Assembly (NCBI RefSeq): GCF_000425105.1
Contig: NZ_KE384304.1
Location: 1 to 64,000, forward strand
DNA length: 64,000 nucleotides
Reading direction: 5' to 3'
Origin: Agrococcus lahaulensis DSM 17612
Lineage (GTDB): Bacteria > Actinomycetota > Actinomycetes > Actinomycetales > Microbacteriaceae
This document shows positions 63,822 to 64,000 of the stretch, one piece after another. How positions within the stretch are numbered: the stretch's first letter is position 1; every line of letters starts with the position of its first letter. The notes below the pieces were generated by a model. The model did not search any database. It was not told where the DNA came from and saw only the letters and a list, made by a program, of their open reading frames with translations. The position numbers were made by a program, and so were the translations under genes.

Positions 63822-64000
63822 GCGCCCTGCGCGAGGCGAAGGCCGAGCTCGTCGCGATGCTGGGGGGCCGGCGACCCTGGCTCCCGCTCGCGCTCGCCGT
63901 CGTGGGATCCGCGCTCGCGGGGCTCGCGGCCGGCGGGCTGCTCGCGCAGACCGGGGCGTCGAGCGATCTCGAGGCCGCGACCGTCGTCGTCGCGCGCGGA
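63818..64000 (+). CDS. ABC-2-type permease, partial at right edge
   Basis: Only 61 residues are visible: a GTG start overlapping the ATPase stop, a basic N-terminus (ALREAKAELVAMLGGRRPW) and a first hydrophobic helix (LPLALAVVGSALAGLAAGGLLA). This is the usual beginning of a permease paired with the preceding ATPase. The rest lies outside the window. Confidence 0.6.
   Translation, partial: MSALREAKAELVAMLGGRRPWLPLALAVVGSALAGLAAGGLLAQTGASSDLEAATVVVARG

Overview
The window comes from a very GC-rich actinobacterium, most probably Micrococcales / Microbacteriaceae (an Agrococcus-like genus is a guess only). The basis is the GC-saturated third codon positions, the frequent GTG starts, the four-base GTGA/ATGA overlaps, the S12-S7-EF-G-EF-Tu cluster followed later by an S10-spc operon, and the actinobacterial type VII-secretion-like locus. 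Long open frames on the opposite strand are GC shadows and are not listed.

Layout. (1) 1-355: outer end of an IS3-type insertion sequence running off the left edge. (2) 483-27670: a long, mostly co-directional locus. It encodes a membrane protein with an acidic tail, a 2042-residue Ig-like/fibronectin-III surface protein, a MoxR ATPase, a DUF58 protein, a transglutaminase-like membrane protein lacking the catalytic cysteine, an RDD/FHA protein, a PP2C phosphatase, a zinc-ribbon/FHA protein, a transmembrane Ser/Thr kinase, an FHA/winged-helix protein, an FHA-bearing EssC-type triple-ATPase translocase, two WXG100-like small proteins, a candidate large substrate and three orphan proteins. This looks like a phospho-threonine-controlled type VII (T7SSb-like) secretion system. 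The two WXG100-like genes have their own promoters, which share a palindrome at identical spacing. (3) 27673-32404: rpsL-rpsG-fusA-tuf. (4) 32470-35988: accessory genes (nucleotidyltransferase, DUF1801, SCO4848-like, three acidic disordered proteins, OsmC). (5) 36003-41331: histidine utilisation (IclR regulator, hutH-hutU-hutI) with a 16-bp perfect palindrome in the divergent promoter region. (6) 41365-44324: a type III polyketide synthase, methyltransferase and flavin monooxygenase cassette, convergent with a ureohydrolase that may be the missing HutG. (7) 45349-45540: a small Rv0909/MT0933-like protein. (8) 45942-58060: the S10-spc ribosomal operon from rpsJ to secY-adk-map.

(9) 58077-64000: instead of infA and the alpha operon, map is followed by an accessory island. 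An XRE regulator and ImmA-type protease face a second small XRE regulator. Behind it lies a 92-residue hydrophobic, cationic peptide whose mature part resembles enterocin AS-48 in the spacing of its F-G, E and G-G residues. It is followed in one overlapping operon by a DUF95/SpoIIM membrane protein, three more membrane proteins, two ABC ATPases and the start of an ABC permease. This is best read as an undescribed circular (head-to-tail) bacteriocin system and is the main discovery candidate in the window.
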